A stretch of DNA of 14,144 nucleotides. It comes from Candidatus Fermentibacterota bacterium. GTDB lineage: Bacteria; JAFGKV01. The stretch is taken from the NCBI GenBank assembly GCA_016928395.1, contig JAFGKV010000338.1, positions 1 through 14,144 of the forward strand, written 5' to 3'. Below the pieces are notes generated by a model, which was given only the letters and a program-made list of their open reading frames with translations, had not been told where the DNA came from and did not search any database. Shown piece after piece: positions 1 to 6,258 of the stretch (position 1 is the first letter of the stretch; the number at the start of each line of letters is the position of its first letter). Both the position numbers and the translations under genes were made by a program.

Positions 1-64
1 GTACGCCGCTCCTACCCTCGCGATGCGGTGCACAGACAATGTAGGAGCGCTGTCAAGCGCGAAC
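1..64. repeat. REP-like hairpin repeat, copy 1
   Basis: The unit opens with gccgctcctac at 5-15 and carries the inverse gtaggagcgc at 41-50, so it can fold into a hairpin with a 9-bp stem (cgctcctac pairing gtaggagcg). It ends in gctgtcaagcgcgaac. A second copy lies at 103-168; positions 23-64 match 127-168 at 40 of 42 bases. The gtaggagcg core resembles bacterial REP/BIME intergenic repeats, but assignment to a named family is inference. The unit begins at the window edge, so more copies may lie outside. Confidence 0.7.
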
Positions 65-102
65 GGAGGGCAGTTGCGGGTTGTACTCGGGGGGTTCGCG
101 GC

Positions 103-168
103 GTATGCCGCTCCTACGTTGGGGGAATGCGGTACACAGACAATGTAGGAGCGCTGTCAGGCGCGAAC
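103..168. repeat. REP-like hairpin repeat, copy 2
   Basis: This is the second copy of the unit at 1-64, about 104 bp downstream and in the same orientation. gtatgccgctcctac (103-117) matches gtacgccgctcctac (1-15) with one change. The segment 127-168 matches 23-64 with two changes. The stretch between the hairpin arms (118-126) is not conserved, which suggests the arms and the acacagacaatgtaggagcg core are what is maintained. Confidence 0.7.
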
Positions 169-208
169 AGCGGAGAGAGTTCCCTAACCCTCATGGTTTT
201 CGTTGGGC

Positions 209-252
209 CTGCAATCTCAACAGGATGGGAGGCGCTCGTTCGGAGATTGCAG
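209..252. repeat. 10-bp inverted repeat (hairpin)
   Basis: ctgcaatctc (209-218) and gagattgcag (243-252) are perfect reverse complements separated by 24 bases. The hairpin lies inside the non-coding tract 169-308, which has no gene that I can support. No T-run follows on either strand, so it does not look like an intrinsic terminator. It may belong to a degenerate mobile or repeat element. Confidence 0.5.
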
Positions 253-308
253 AACAAGGTTTCGGCGGACGGAATCGCGCACTGGCGAGTCGGAGAGCCC
301 CCCGGAAT

Positions 309-338
309 GGGGACTATTCTAATATTAGAATAGTCCCC
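309..338. repeat. Perfect 30-bp palindrome
   Basis: The half-site ggggactattctaat (309-323) is followed directly by its exact reverse complement, attagaatagtcccc (324-338), with no loop bases. The outer part is G/C and the centre is A/T. It lies about 155 bp past the stop codon of the histidine kinase gene, in a repeat-rich gap. Ends of the ggggac...gtcccc type are common in REP-like elements mobilised by RAYT transposases, but no transposase is seen here. A dimeric protein-binding site or a bidirectional transcription stop are alternatives. Confidence 0.75.
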
Positions 339-342
339 AGGA

Positions 343-369
343 AGCCTTTACGAAGCCGGGGAAAAGGCT
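343..369. repeat. Short hairpin next to the palindrome
   Basis: agccttt (343-349) and aaaggct (363-369) are perfect 7-bp inverted arms with a 13-base loop. The hairpin starts five bases after the 30-bp palindrome. There is no clear T-run, so terminator function is doubtful. Confidence 0.35.
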
Positions 370-408
370 CAGGGCGCGAAGGGGCGAGGCTATGCATTCG
401 CAGCTGAA

Positions 409-420
409 GGCGCTCCTACA
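409..420. repeat. Isolated REP half-unit
   Basis: ggcgctcctaca is the inverse of the tgtaggagcgc core of the two REP-like units at 1-168, and ggcgcgaa at 373-380 resembles their tail. This looks like a partial or degraded third copy in the opposite orientation. The rest of 421-494 holds no gene that I can support. Confidence 0.45.
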
Positions 421-494
421 GAGATGCCGCTGCACCGCGCACGTGCGATGCGCCGCACTCTCAACCCCGAAAAACCTGAGTGCGCCCCGCGCCC

Positions 495-1598
495 TCAGAG
501 GCCTGGGGACTGGGGGCGGGGAATGGTGATGGTGAAGGTAGTTCCTTTGCCGGTTTCGGTGGAGAAGAGGATGGATCCGCCGTGCGCCTCGACAATGGTA
601 CGTGCGATGGCCATACCCAGACCCGTGCCCTTGCGTTTGCCGTAGGTGACGAAGGGTTCGAATACGCGGGAACGGATGGGCTCCGGGATGCCCGGGCCTG
701 AGTCGGCAATGTCGAATCTCACCATCGTGTCGTCTTCCAAGGAAGCGTGGATTGTTACGGACCCTTCCCCGTTGCCGAATGCTTCCACGGCATTGCTCAG
801 AATGTTCTGGAACACCCGCATGAATCGGGTTCGATCAATGTCGATCTCGGTGTCCGCGGAATGAAGCGTGAGTGTGACACGGCTGCGAGTGAGGAAATCC
901 TCGTTGTATACCTGGAACTCATGCAGGAACTGCTCCACCGTCACTCGTTCCCTCTGAAGGTCGGTGGATCCGCGGGAATAGGCCAGGAGCTCCTCGGCCA
1001 TGGCCACCATGCGATTCAGCTGGCCAAGAATGAGTGTGCAGTAGTGTTCGGTTGCCGGGTTCTCAGACGCCTGGTCGATCATCTCGATGCCAAGCTGGAT
1101 GCTGGTTATGGGGTTCTTGAAGTCATGGATGATGGAGCTGGCCATCTCACCGACGACCTGCATGCGCTCCTTGTGGAGAACCTGCGCCATGAACCGGGCA
1201 TTGGTGGTCCTCAGATAGTCTGACACCCGGTGGACGAAATGCAGACTCGCGGCGCTCGGCTCGGCCCTGAGAACCTCCATGAGCAGGGGGCCAGGAATGC
1301 GGGCCACGCAAGCCTCGGTCTTGGCACAGGCGGCTGCGCTGCGCCCCAGATTATCAATCACTCCCATCTCACCGAAGTACTCGCCGGAATGCACCTCGGC
1401 CAGTGTCTCGGTATGCTCTCTCGCACGTTTGGTAAGGGCGATGGTGCCGGAGAGCACCAAGAATACGGCGTCCGGGGGGTCGTGCTCCTCGAAGAGGGTT
1501 TCTCCGGGCTCATGGTGTGTCACGACCACCGAATCCATGAGCCGCTGGCGAGCCGGCTCGGTGAATGGGGAAAAGAAGGGGTTTTCCTCAAGCTGCAT
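495..1598 (-). CDS. Cyclic-nucleotide-binding-domain sensor histidine kinase
   Basis: This 367-residue soluble protein has no membrane segment. Residues about 10-115 form a CRP/cNMP-binding fold; the binding-cassette signature is YFGEMG at 74-79 and GRSAAA at 85-90, including the phosphate-contacting Arg86. A helical dimerisation/phosphoacceptor region follows, with His158 in GEMASSIIHDFKNP. The ATPase domain shows the N box (Asn265, Asn269), DSGPGIP (299-305), FEPF (313-316) and GTGLGM (324-329), so it should autophosphorylate. I chose the ATG at 1598 because GGTGAGG lies a few bases upstream; a GTG at 1610 would add four residues. It follows the receiver/AAA+ gene by 46 bp on the same strand, which makes the two a likely cognate pair. 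It probably senses a cyclic nucleotide or another effector in the cytoplasm; the ligand is unknown. It is the last gene of the minus-strand run. Confidence 0.9.
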   Translation of the reverse strand: MQLEENPFFSPFTEPARQRLMDSVVVTHHEPGETLFEEHDPPDAVFLVLSGTIALTKRAREHTETLAEVHSGEYFGEMGVIDNLGRSAAACAKTEACVARIPGPLLMEVLRAEPSAASLHFVHRVSDYLRTTNARFMAQVLHKERMQVVGEMASSIIHDFKNPITSIQLGIEMIDQASENPATEHYCTLILGQLNRMVAMAEELLAYSRGSTDLQRERVTVEQFLHEFQVYNEDFLTRSRVTLTLHSADTEIDIDRTRFMRVFQNILSNAVEAFGNGEGSVTIHASLEDDTMVRFDIADSGPGIPEPIRSRVFEPFVTYGKRKGTGLGMAIARTIVEAHGGSILFSTETGKGTTFTITIPRPQSPGL

Positions 1599-1644
1599 TC
1601 GCCACCTCACCAGCGTGAAATGGGGTATCAGGGCTTTGTCTCAA

Positions 1645-3507
1645 CTATCCAGATGTCCTGGCGGCCATGGCTACCCAGCTTCGCGTATTCGCTGTGGTGA
1701 GTCGCGCCGCCATCACCACCGGAACGCATGGTGGGACTTTAAACAACCTGCGCATGCTTCGCGAAAGGGTCTCGATAGTCCGCTCGGATGGGTCATCTGC
1801 CAGGGTCGGCACCAGCACGACCACCGCCATCGCACAGGAATCGGGCAGGGCATCGATGAGCTTGCGCGCCTCGAGGACCCGCGGGCTCATGCTGTCAAGC
1901 ACGACGAGGAAGATGGGGGGCACATCGCCATCAAGCACTCGGGCCACCTCGTGGTCCTGCCGCCAGTCGGCGCTGGCGATGAGCAGCCATGACGGCGCGT
2001 CCCTTGACGCGCGAACCACGTAGGTCCACGCATCGCCTTGCGGAAGGTCCGCCGCGGTTTGACGGGATCCCGTCAGCATGTCGACGGTATCGATGGCCAC
2101 GGCGGGGGAGGTGCCCAACACGATCACCGATTGCGCCTTGATGCCGGCCACGGCCAGAGCGGCATCGCGGGGAGTAGCGACGAGTCGCGTCAAAGGCGCC
2201 GCTGGCGTGAATTCATCTCCCAGGAGGTCAATCGTCATGCGTGTATCGCGATCGTGGGATGTCGGTTCGCCGGTGAGCGATGGGTGAGTCTTGTCGGAGG
2301 GAGGGGGCGCGACCGGCCCTTCCTTTGCCCCATATGTTCCATCGAAGGGCTCCTCATCGGGGCTGGTCAGGACCTCCGTTACGATGCTGTCGACTACATC
2401 CTTGGAGATTGTCGCGCCTGAGAGAGTCTTCATGGCGACCAGTCGCTTTGCCACGCCCTGAAGGGTTCGGAGGTCGCTTTCCAGTACCGAGGCCAGATGC
2501 GCGAGGATCTCATCATCGATCGGCCAGTTGTTTCGTTGCGCCGTCGCGCGCAGAATGCTCGTGCGGAGAGTGGCATCCGGCTGATCGATACGTACGACCA
2601 GGCCCAACGCAAAAGAAGTACTGATCTCGGTAGTGATGGTATTGAGCTCTTCGGGACGGCGATCGCTGGAAATGACGATTTGATTGCCCTTGTCGTACAT
2701 GACGGCGAGGATGTCGGCGGCCACGGTCTGCATGCTGGGTGAGATGGCGAGGAATTGGATATCGTCAACCAGCATGACGTCGGCCTGGAGATACTGTTCC
2801 CGCAGCAGGGAAACCTGTCGATCGCGATATGCATCCACTATCTGGGCGCTGAAGACTTCCGACGTCAGGTACAGAATCTTGACCCCGTTGCTCCGCCGGT
2901 AGACTTCGTTGGCCAGGGCGCACATGAGATGCGTCTTCCCCAGCCCAGGTCCGCCGTATAAGAACAACGGGTTGAAACGCTTTCCCGGGTCTTCCGACGC
3001 AGCCCGGCAGGCTTCGTAGGCGGAGCGGTTGCCGGTGCCGGGAACAAATGTATCGAACGTCAATTGGGCGAGATGCTCAAGGCCCCTTGCGGCGAAAGGA
3101 CCCTGGGGCAATGGGGCCCGCTGAGACCGGATCGTGTCGCGAAAACGGACCGTGCTGCGCACCCGGGCGACCAGTTCCTTGCCGCTGAAAGGCTTGGTCA
3201 TGTAGTCGTTGGCGCCCAGGTCAAGGCCCTTGATCCTGTCCTCTTCCTCGCCCTTGGCGCTGAGGATGATCAGCGGTGTTCCGGCGATGAGAGGATCGGA
3301 ACGCACCCTCTGAACGAGCTCGAACCCGTCCATCCTCGGCATCATGACGTCACTCAGCACCAGGTCAGGGTGCTCTCCCCGGATCACCTCAAGGGCCTCT
3401 ACTCCGTCTCCGGCCTCCATGACGCTCATGCCTCCCTGAGCAAGCACGGCTTTGACCAACTCAAGCATCACGGGATCATCGTCAACGACCAGAATCCTCT
3501 CACTCAC
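1645..3507 (-). CDS. Response regulator fused to a DnaA-type AAA+ ATPase
   Basis: The protein has 620 residues. Residues 1-120 are a complete receiver domain (acidic pocket Asp9/Asp10/Asp11, phosphoacceptor Asp53, Ser83, Lys105). Residues about 148-375 match the DnaA AAA+ module: LTFDTFVPGTGN entry, Walker A GGPGLGKTH (185-193), Walker B VMLVDDIQF (244-252), sensor I IVISSDRRPEEL (277-288) and sensor II Arg347. The DnaA arginine-finger motif SRF is replaced by TSF (Ser298), and there is no domain IV helix-turn-helix. Residues about 415-620 form a domain I do not recognise. It is therefore unlikely to be a replication initiator; a phosphorylation-controlled ATPase switch is more likely (inference). 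The GTG start follows an AGGAGG site (3514-3519) with a 6-base spacer. The cNMP-domain histidine kinase follows directly. A 131-bp gap (3508-3638) separates it from the DAHP synthase gene upstream, so it may have its own promoter. Confidence 0.9.
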   Translation of the reverse strand: MSERILVVDDDPVMLELVKAVLAQGGMSVMEAGDGVEALEVIRGEHPDLVLSDVMMPRMDGFELVQRVRSDPLIAGTPLIILSAKGEEEDRIKGLDLGANDYMTKPFSGKELVARVRSTVRFRDTIRSQRAPLPQGPFAARGLEHLAQLTFDTFVPGTGNRSAYEACRAASEDPGKRFNPLFLYGGPGLGKTHLMCALANEVYRRSNGVKILYLTSEVFSAQIVDAYRDRQVSLLREQYLQADVMLVDDIQFLAISPSMQTVAADILAVMYDKGNQIVISSDRRPEELNTITTEISTSFALGLVVRIDQPDATLRTSILRATAQRNNWPIDDEILAHLASVLESDLRTLQGVAKRLVAMKTLSGATISKDVVDSIVTEVLTSPDEEPFDGTYGAKEGPVAPPPSDKTHPSLTGEPTSHDRDTRMTIDLLGDEFTPAAPLTRLVATPRDAALAVAGIKAQSVIVLGTSPAVAIDTVDMLTGSRQTAADLPQGDAWTYVVRASRDAPSWLLIASADWRQDHEVARVLDGDVPPIFLVVLDSMSPRVLEARKLIDALPDSCAMAVVVLVPTLADDPSERTIETLSRSMRRLFKVPPCVPVVMAARLTTANTRSWVAMAARTSG

Positions 3508-3513
3508 AGTACC

Positions 3514-3519
3514 CCTCCT
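3514..3519 (-). promoter_or_regulatory. Ribosome binding site fixing a GTG start
   Basis: cctcct on the plus strand reads AGGAGG on the minus strand, 6 bases before the GTG at 3507. It supports GTG as the start of the receiver/AAA+ gene; the receiver-domain fold begins immediately afterwards. Confidence 0.75.
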
Positions 3520-3638
3520 CGTGCGATATTCTCAGCATACACCCTGGGGCCGCGCACTGGCAGGACAATTCGTCACCCATGGGCGGTCTGATCGACGGTC
3601 GACGAAACCCGGCGGTCGGCCTCTGCCTCCGCGTACGC

Positions 3639-4442
3639 CTACGTCTTCTCACCACGGTCCTGCATCACCGCGAAAATTTCCCTTACATCGCTCAACAGGG
3701 CAGCGAAGCGGTTGAAATCCAGAGATTGCAGCCCATCGGACAGGGCCTTGGCAGGGTTCGGGTGAACCTCGACCATCAACCCGTCGGCGCCGGCGGCGAT
3801 GGCGGCACGAGCCATTGGTATCACAATGTCCGATCGGCCGGTGCCATGCGATGGATCTACGATGATGGGCAGGTCTGTCGCTATCCGCGCGATGGGAACA
3901 ACGTTCAGATCCAGTGTATTCCGCGTCGCGCTTTCGAAGGTGCGAATACCACGTTCGCAGAGGATCACGGCATCATTGCCCTCGCGCCTCAGATACTCGG
4001 CCGCAAGGAAAAACTCGTGGCTGTCGGCCATGAATCCTCGTTTCAGCAGCACCGGATTTGGCTGCGTTCCAAGACGCTTGAGAAGGGCATAATTGTCCAT
4101 ATTGCGGGTGCCGATCTGAAGAATCGCCGCCACGGACGAGAGGAGCGGGATCTGCTCGGCCTCCATGACCTCGCTCACCAAGAACACGCCGTGTCTTTCT
4201 CCTACGGCACGCACCATGTCGACACCGTCCAGTCCGAGACCCTGGAAGGTGAATGGAGACGTCCGTGGCTTAAACACTCCAGCTCGGACCAGACGGATTC
4301 CGTGCTCGACCAGCATCGCCACGATCTCGTCGAACATCGACTCGCTCTCCACGGCGCACGGGCCCGCGATTATGAGGGGTTCACGTTCGGCTATGCGAAA
4401 GGATGCCTTCAACTTCGACAGTGCGGGAGATGGCCGTCTCAT
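3639..4442 (-). CDS. 3-deoxy-7-phosphoheptulonate (DAHP) synthase, short unregulated form
   Basis: It condenses phosphoenolpyruvate with erythrose 4-phosphate in the first step of the shikimate pathway. The 267 residues carry the class Ib DAHP synthase signatures: AGPCAVES (26-33), FKPRTSP (57-63), FQGLG, GTRNMDN (111-117), LLKRG, CERGIRTFE (162-170), DPSHGTG (196-202), EVHPNP and SDGLQS. The expected metal ligands are present (Cys29, His199, Glu225, Asp236). KPRTSP separates it from KDO-8-phosphate synthase. There is no N-terminal ferredoxin-like or ACT domain and no chorismate mutase fusion, so feedback control by aromatic amino acids is not expected. I chose the ATG at 4442, whose ATGA overlaps the stop of the upstream ligase gene; a GTG at 4469 would overlap it further. 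Its place within a glycolipid-type operon suggests it supplies aromatic precursor for a specific product (inference). Confidence 0.93.
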   Translation of the reverse strand: MRRPSPALSKLKASFRIAEREPLIIAGPCAVESESMFDEIVAMLVEHGIRLVRAGVFKPRTSPFTFQGLGLDGVDMVRAVGERHGVFLVSEVMEAEQIPLLSSVAAILQIGTRNMDNYALLKRLGTQPNPVLLKRGFMADSHEFFLAAEYLRREGNDAVILCERGIRTFESATRNTLDLNVVPIARIATDLPIIVDPSHGTGRSDIVIPMARAAIAAGADGLMVEVHPNPAKALSDGLQSLDFNRFAALLSDVREIFAVMQDRGEKT

Positions 4443-6088
4443 GTTCGCCTGCAGTGGTCGATGATGCACGTGAAGATCTCGCGAACTGAGTCATCGAAGA
4501 GCGGGCCGGTATTGCTCCCAACCATCCTCTGTAGTACGGCTTCGTCCGCCGACAGAGGAGTCTCGTCACTCCGGGACGTCGAGGCGATCGACGATGCCCG
4601 TGTGTTGATCAAACCGAGTAGGGCCTTGTCGATGGCATCGATGCCCATGGAAGGGAACCTGCCGGATGCGAGCGCTGACTTGTCGATTCTGCCATCCGGC
4701 ATCCGAGGCAATGCGGTCAAGATGTGAATCTGGGGAAGGTCGGATCTGAAGAACCGGCGAAGGCGTTCCACCATGGATGTGACGGAGAGGGGGCCCTCAC
4801 CGTGCTCCACATAGATTGTCGGAAGAGAGGGCTCGGTTTCGGTGATGATCGCGGCCGAGTCGGCAACTCCCGGTACCCGAGCCAGCGCGTTCTCCAGCCT
4901 CACCAAAGAGATCGGTCGACCTTCGCGGAGGACAGCTTCACCAGGCCTACCGGCCAGGCGAAGACCGCCGTCGGCGGTTAACCGCGCCAGGTCGCCGGTG
5001 GCAAACCACCCCTCGGGCCCGCGCGCAGGCTGTTTGTCGAAATACGCGAGGCTCACGGCCTCGCCTCGAAGCAGCAATTCACCCTCTCTGCCGCCGCCAT
5101 TTGATCGTAGCGACGCTTCGTAGCCGGGGCAGGGAAGGCCGCATACGTCAAGGGTATCGGGAGTGATGGGTCCCATGAGGGCGATGCCCGACGTTTCCGC
5201 CGACCCCCACGCGTTCATCAGCCGCAATCCCGCCGCGGCCAAGCGGGAGATGAGACGCGGCTTGGCATAATCACCCACCAGAACAACGCCACTGACACCG
5301 CCCAGAGCTTCGGTGACGCGATCTCCGAACGGGAGCACTCCTTCCAGTACGCGGGGGGAGGCGATGACCCAGGTGGGGGAGTGCCTGTACAGAAGGGCGA
5401 GAATGGTCCGCGGATACGGGAAGTCTACCGCCACCGTCGTACATCCCGTAACTAGGCCTTTGCCCACAAGCTCGTGCGGGTGCTGCCACGCGGGAAACAG
5501 ACATGCGACCGAATCGTCTCCTCCCAGGCCCAGCACCTGGGCGGTGCCCGAGGCATTGCCCAGCACCATCGCGTGGGTGAGCACCGCGCCCCGAGGAAAA
5601 GCAGTCGCGCCGCCCCGGGTAAAGTCCACGGTCACCGGGCTGTTCTCAGCCGCAGACGAGGGCCAGGGACCCCCTGAGCGCGGTGTAGCCCGTTCACGCG
5701 AACTCCACGACAAGATCTTCCCCGCGCGTACAACTCTGGGAACCTCCAAACGGCCATCGGTGATAAGCACCGAGGCTCGAGAGGATACCTCGCGCAAGAA
5801 CGCGCGCTGCCATCGCGGGTTGAGCGGCATCTGCACCGCCTCGACCATGCCCGCAGCGCAGAGGCTGATCACATGGAAGGGTGCTGAAGTACCCCAGACA
5901 GCCACGGTAGAGCCCGGCCTCACGCCGGCGTCCACGAGGGCCTCGGTCATAGCCAGGGTTTGGAGGAAGAGATCCTCCCACGTGAACACCTCGCCATCCC
6001 ACAGCAGGGCGGCATGTCTCGGCCGTCTGCGCGCAAGCCTGGCCAGGGCGTGATGAATTGTTCCGCTTGTGTACTGAGGTATGTTCAA
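4439..6088 (-). CDS. AMP-forming acyl/aryl ligase-like protein (ANL superfamily), diverged
   Basis: ANL enzymes activate a carboxylate as an acyl-adenylate, often followed by transfer to CoA or a carrier protein. From the TTG at 6088 the protein has 549 residues: an N-domain with NAWGSAETSG (292-301, the A5 region) and the A7 motif GWFATGDL (360-367), then the C-domain hinge around GRPGEAVLREGRP. Two motifs are off-consensus. The phosphate loop is TRGGATAFPRG instead of TSGTTGxPKG, and A10 is PRMPDGRIDK, with Arg467 where the catalytic lysine is expected. About 80 residues after A10 are unassigned; no GxDS carrier-protein motif is visible. I prefer the TTG start because AAGGAG sits 6 bases upstream and the family-like sequence begins there. 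Starts at 6181 (ATG) and 6214 (GTG) are open but would add a tail that looks non-coding. The substrate cannot be read; the following DAHP synthase hints at an aromatic acid. Confidence 0.82.
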   Translation of the reverse strand: MNIPQYTSGTIHHALARLARRRPRHAALLWDGEVFTWEDLFLQTLAMTEALVDAGVRPGSTVAVWGTSAPFHVISLCAAGMVEAVQMPLNPRWQRAFLREVSSRASVLITDGRLEVPRVVRAGKILSWSSRERATPRSGGPWPSSAAENSPVTVDFTRGGATAFPRGAVLTHAMVLGNASGTAQVLGLGGDDSVACLFPAWQHPHELVGKGLVTGCTTVAVDFPYPRTILALLYRHSPTWVIASPRVLEGVLPFGDRVTEALGGVSGVVLVGDYAKPRLISRLAAAGLRLMNAWGSAETSGIALMGPITPDTLDVCGLPCPGYEASLRSNGGGREGELLLRGEAVSLAYFDKQPARGPEGWFATGDLARLTADGGLRLAGRPGEAVLREGRPISLVRLENALARVPGVADSAAIITETEPSLPTIYVEHGEGPLSVTSMVERLRRFFRSDLPQIHILTALPRMPDGRIDKSALASGRFPSMGIDAIDKALLGLINTRASSIASTSRSDETPLSADEAVLQRMVGSNTGPLFDDSVREIFTCIIDHCRRT

Positions 6089-6094
6089 TCGAGG

Positions 6095-6100
6095 CTCCTT
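6095..6100 (-). promoter_or_regulatory. Ribosome binding site supporting a TTG start
   Basis: ctcctt on the plus strand reads AAGGAG on the minus strand, 6 bases before the TTG at 6088. No comparable site sits at a suitable distance before the upstream in-frame ATG (6181) or GTG (6214), so this decides the start of the ligase gene. Confidence 0.55.
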
Positions 6101-6185
6101 GTCTTCCTCTACCGTGGCACGTTTCTCACCGCACTGCGGGGTTCGCTGCGCTGCCGTACTTCCTGTCTCGCCCGTCGTCATTTCC

Positions 6186-6217
6186 GAGGTGTTCCCTGAA
6201 GGCGAAATGAACACCTC
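6186..6217 (-). promoter_or_regulatory. Hairpin in the leader of the ligase gene, enclosing an SD-like sequence
   Basis: gaggtgttc (6186-6194) and gaacacctc (6209-6217) are perfect 9-bp inverted arms around a 14-base loop. On the transcribed (minus) strand the 5' arm contains AGGAGGTG, a near-perfect Shine-Dalgarno sequence that has no start codon other than ATT at a suitable distance. The hairpin lies in the 170-bp gap 6089-6258 between the GT2 fusion and the preferred ligase start. It could attenuate transcription or mark an mRNA processing point; its function is inferred. Confidence 0.4.
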
Positions 6218-6258
6218 CTGGTACGGCCACTACCGCCTCGGTGGTCAGCCCCACACCA

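Noticed and set aside
1-168. CRISPR array at the left edge
   Set aside because: Only two units, with imperfect repeats over 40 bp long and a 104-bp period; no regular spacer pattern and no cas gene.
28-407. Two overlapping plus-strand open frames of about 100 codons at the left edge
   Set aside because: They are built over the REP-like repeats and the palindrome, so the repeated peptide stretches only reflect the DNA repeats.
455-483. Intrinsic terminator downstream of the histidine kinase gene
   Set aside because: gcactc and gagtgc form a 6-bp stem with a 17-base loop, but no T-run follows on the minus strand, so evidence is too weak.
1279-1992. Plus-strand open frame (237 codons) across the histidine kinase / receiver gene junction
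   Set aside because: It runs antisense to two well-supported genes, and its composition is rich in Arg, Ser and His as in GC-rich shadow frames.
1645-3507. Chromosomal replication initiator DnaA
   Set aside because: The AAA+ core is DnaA-like, but domain IV is absent, the arginine finger is lost, and a receiver domain replaces the N-terminal domain.
3579-4727. Long plus-strand open frame (382 codons) opposite the DAHP synthase and the end of the ligase
   Set aside because: The minus strand here encodes textbook DAHP synthase motifs with all metal ligands; the plus-strand translation has no recognisable domain and spans two minus-strand genes. It is explained by high GC content.
6089-6214. 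N-terminal extension of the ANL ligase from the GTG at 6214
   Set aside because: The extra 42 residues look unstructured, the DNA contains a perfect hairpin, and a good ribosome site precedes the TTG at 6088. The alternative remains possible and is noted in the gene entry.
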